Of a DNA stretch of 64,000 nucleotides, positions 61,714 to 64,000 are shown in pieces (the stretch's first letter is position 1; the number at the start of each line of letters is the position of its first letter). This stretch comes from Roseiarcus sp963770275. GTDB lineage: Bacteria; Pseudomonadota; Alphaproteobacteria; Rhizobiales; Beijerinckiaceae. The notes beneath the pieces were generated by a model, which worked only from the letters and a program-made list of their open reading frames with translations, was not told where the DNA came from and did no database searches. Both the position numbers and the translations under genes were made by a program. The DNA lies in assembly GCA_963770275.1 (NCBI GenBank), contig CAVYPD010000032.1, positions 62,001 to 126,000 of the forward strand, in the 5' to 3' direction.

Positions 61714-62640
61714 TCAGGTCCTCCCCTCGCCCGGCCCGGTATTGTTCGACACGTCGCGGCTGCGAGCGGCTGCTTCGCTGCGCCTCTGCTCGACACGCAG
61801 CACCAGCGCCATCGCCACCGCGAGCGTCGCCGAAAGCGATTTGAATCCGGAGAAGCTCTCTTCGATCACTTCGACATAGGCCTTTGAAACCGGGACCAAG
61901 GGGCTGAACGCGCTGTCGGTCAGCGATACGATCGGAACGCCGCGCTGTGCGGCGGACGCAGCCAATTCCGGGGTGATGGAATTGTAAGGCGTAAAGCTGA
62001 TCGCGAGGACCGCGTCGGAGGTCGCCGCGCAGCGCAGAAGCTCGAAGGCGGTCGAGCCGACATTGTCGAGCGCAAGGTTGCGCACGCCGAGATTGGCGAG
62101 CGCGAGCGAGGCGTAGCTGACCAGCGAGAAAGCGCGCTTGGAACCAATGATGTAGATGAGGTCCGCCGCGGCCAGCGTCTCGCTCATCATCTCGAATTGG
62201 GAGAGGTCGAGCCGATCGCGGACGCCGGCGAGCGCCGCCGTAGACGAGCCGATGAAGCCATCGACCAAGCGCGCTGCCTCGCTGCTCGAGGCGCTTTCCC
62301 AACGGTCGCGGCTCTGTCCTCCGCCTGCGAGATGGGCCTTGAACACCTCCTGCAGATCGGAGAAGCCCGAATAGCCAAAGGCTTGTGCGAACCGCACCAG
62401 GGTCGAGGGCTGCACGCCGGCTTCGCGGGCGACGCTGGTCACGGTGCCCAGCGCGACGGCGGTCGGATGCTGCCAAAGATGGATCGCGACCTGGCGCAGC
62501 TTCTTCGGGAGCCGCGCGGTTCCCGACGACAGCACCGCGCGCAGCTCCTCGTAACTGCCCGGCCGCGAGTAGCCGAGCGCCGCGCCGACCTCGGCATCCA
62601 CTACCGCATCTGCGCGGTCGATGGTCCGGCGGCTATTCAT
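61714..62640 (-). CDS. MurR/RpiR-family transcriptional regulator
   Basis: A 308-residue regulator with an N-terminal helix-turn-helix (LGTVTSVAREAGVQPSTLVRF, quoted in part as VAREAGVQPSTLVRFAQAFG) and a C-terminal SIS sugar-phosphate-binding domain (ADLIYIIGSKRAFSLVSYAS, SDAVLAISFTPYNSITPELA). The start at 62640 overlaps the end of the mannitol-dehydrogenase-like gene. Placed inside the operon, it probably senses a phosphorylated or free pathway intermediate. Confidence 0.9.
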   Translation of the reverse strand: MNSRRTIDRADAVVDAEVGAALGYSRPGSYEELRAVLSSGTARLPKKLRQVAIHLWQHPTAVALGTVTSVAREAGVQPSTLVRFAQAFGYSGFSDLQEVFKAHLAGGGQSRDRWESASSSEAARLVDGFIGSSTAALAGVRDRLDLSQFEMMSETLAAADLIYIIGSKRAFSLVSYASLALANLGVRNLALDNVGSTAFELLRCAATSDAVLAISFTPYNSITPELAASAAQRGVPIVSLTDSAFSPLVPVSKAYVEVIEESFSGFKSLSATLAVAMALVLRVEQRRSEAAARSRDVSNNTGPGEGRT

Positions 62641-64000
62641 CGTCGAGCCGTTCTCTGAGATAGCTTCGGGCGTCGCCGTCGAGGAGACCGCGCAGGTGGC
62701 CCGCGATCCCCTCAATGAGCCGCGGTCGCGCCATGTCAGTCCCAAAGATTGGAGCGATGGAGAGAACGACCCTCGCGAGTTCGGTCCAGTCGGAATTTTT
62801 CTCGCCGATCGCGATGATGCTCTCCGCGTAAGGATCTGATGGCGTCCAGCGCGCGCCGAAGCGACGCGCGCCGCTCAAGCCATAGGCGATCCAGCTGGCG
62901 ACCGCGAGAATGAGCAAGCCGGCCGGCTGGCCTGCCGCGAGGCGCTCTCGCATCGGATCGACGAGACGCTGGGCAATCTTCTGCGATCCGTCCGTCCCGA
63001 TCTGATGGCATCGATGACGAATGGCCGTGTTGCGGATGCGCGTCATCGACTGATCAATATACGGAGCGACCTCCATCCCTGCGAGCTTCGGCAGCGTGGT
63101 CGAAGTTTCCTGCTCGAGCATCCTACGCGTAAGCGACGCAAGCACCGGATCGGCCGCGGCCTCATAGGTAAACTCGTGGCCGACGAGCGCACCTTGATGC
63201 GCCAGCGTCGATTGCGCGGCGTTCAGCACGCGCATCTTGATCTGCTCGTAAGGTTTCGCGTCGGCGACGAACGTGGTCCCGGCAAGGTCCAGCGGTGGTC
63301 GCTCGGCGGCAAACTTGTCTTCGATCACCCATTGCCGGAATGGCTCGCCAACCACCGCGCCAGGGTCGCGCGCGCCGAGCGCCTCAGACACCCTGTCGAC
63401 GTCTTCCGGCGCCGTCGCCGGCACGATCCGGTCGACCATCGTCGATGGAAACGTCACGCACTCCTCGATAAAGAGCGTCAGCTCCGCCGATCGCAGGGCC
63501 GCAAACTTGAGCATCGCCGCGCCGAGCCGGGCGCCGTTGGACGGAACATTGTCGCAGCTTATGAGAGTCAGCGGCGTGCCGACCGGTTCGCCGTCGCCGT
63601 TCGAGCGCAAGCGCAAGCAAGCCAAGGAGGGTGCGCGGCGGGAAGCCGCCGTCAAGATCCGCGCGAAGCGCTGGATTGTCGAGATCGAGCGCGCCGGTCG
63701 ACGGCGTCAGGCAATAGCCTTTTTCTGTCACGGTGATCGTCGCGACGGAAATGTTGGGGCCACCGAGCGCGGCGACCGCGGCCTCGGCGCTCGCCTTGTC
63801 CGTGACGTCGATCACTTGGCGCAGCGCGCCGATGATGCGGGTCTCAGCGCGGGCGTCCTGCCTGAGCGTGCGGGAATAAAGACAATCCTGCGGCGCCAGA
63901 AGATCGGCGAGGCTTGGCGCCGTGAGGTTTATGCCCATGACGCCCCACGGTCCGAAGCGAACCTCGAGCATGTCGTCAATGAATTCGGCCTGGTGACAGC
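62633..64000 (-). CDS. Mannitol dehydrogenase-family oxidoreductase, frameshifted, 5' end outside window
   Basis: A long-chain polyol/uronate dehydrogenase (mannitol 2-dehydrogenase or fructuronate reductase group). It enters from the right edge with CHQAEFIDDMLE and WGVMGINL, then VTEKGYCL. An extra base near 63625 shifts the frame to LTLISCDNVPSNGARLGAAM, FPSTMVDRIVPATAPEDVDR and QWVIEDKFAAERPPL. In the active-site motif Lys-x4-Asn-x2-His the sequence is KMRVLNAAQ: lysine and asparagine are there but histidine is replaced by glutamine (63212-63214). First gene in the window of a four-gene operon. Confidence 0.87.

Noticed and set aside
1..64000. CRISPR arrays, tRNA or rRNA genes, riboswitches, phage genes
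   Set aside because: No regularly spaced repeats, no tRNA T-loop consensus in a cloverleaf setting, no rRNA-like sequence and no phage structural genes were noticed by reading. A covariance-model scan would be needed to exclude small RNAs.

Overview
The window looks like chromosomal DNA of an alphaproteobacterium, most likely a Rhizobiales (Hyphomicrobiales) member. This rests on high GC, hopanoid genes next to ispH, kdp and urt operons, an ACC deaminase, and palindromic repeats of the type scattered through Bradyrhizobium- and Methylobacterium-like genomes. The species cannot be named from this sequence. No rRNA, tRNA, CRISPR array, intact insertion sequence or phage was found.

Layout. 0-3.3 kb: end of an outer-membrane beta-barrel gene with a strong terminator, then a two-gene ABC exporter. 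3.5-7.1 kb: ispH-hpnH facing hpnG and hpnM, that is isoprenoid supply plus hopanoid side-chain synthesis. 7.3-20 kb: a patchy, partly AT-richer surface-polysaccharide region with UDP-galactopyranose mutase, a GT2 glycosyltransferase, a flippase, three methyltransferases, a WbsX-type protein, a beta-helix protein and an EpsD-like isomerase. It holds gene fragments, a 118-bp duplicated gene piece and a pair of 34-bp inverted repeats. 20.4-28.5 kb: kdpFABCDE potassium uptake, preceded by a 27-residue membrane ORF. 28.5-34.4 kb: urtABCDE urea transporter behind an excellent sigma-54 promoter. 34.6-41 kb: EmrAB pump with its MarR regulator and palindromic operators, a short-chain dehydrogenase, a thiolase, a Tat-exported protein. 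41-53.6 kb: mixed housekeeping and accessory genes (SDR/LysR pair, acdS, cytochrome b561, VOC proteins, MarR, MFS, ClpP-like COG3904 protein, EcsC, uppP, DsbA). 53.7-59.5 kb: dnaB, nitronate monooxygenase, rlmJ and ppx. 59.5-64 kb: a four-gene sugar/polyol operon that runs off the right edge.

About twenty single-base frameshifts lie across the window. Nearly all read as one extra base, and many hit genes otherwise perfectly conserved (kdpA, urtA, urtC, urtE, ppx). The simplest reading is indel error in the assembly, so most of these loci are given as one gene with the frameshift marked. A few loci in the polysaccharide region look truly degenerate.

I did not find a clear new multi-gene system. 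The most interesting signals are regulatory or small: the sigma-54 promoter and intercistronic hairpin of urt, repeated MarR operators, the small ORF ahead of kdpF, an ATC in the rlmJ start position, a lost catalytic histidine in the mannitol-dehydrogenase-like enzyme, and the remodelled polysaccharide region.
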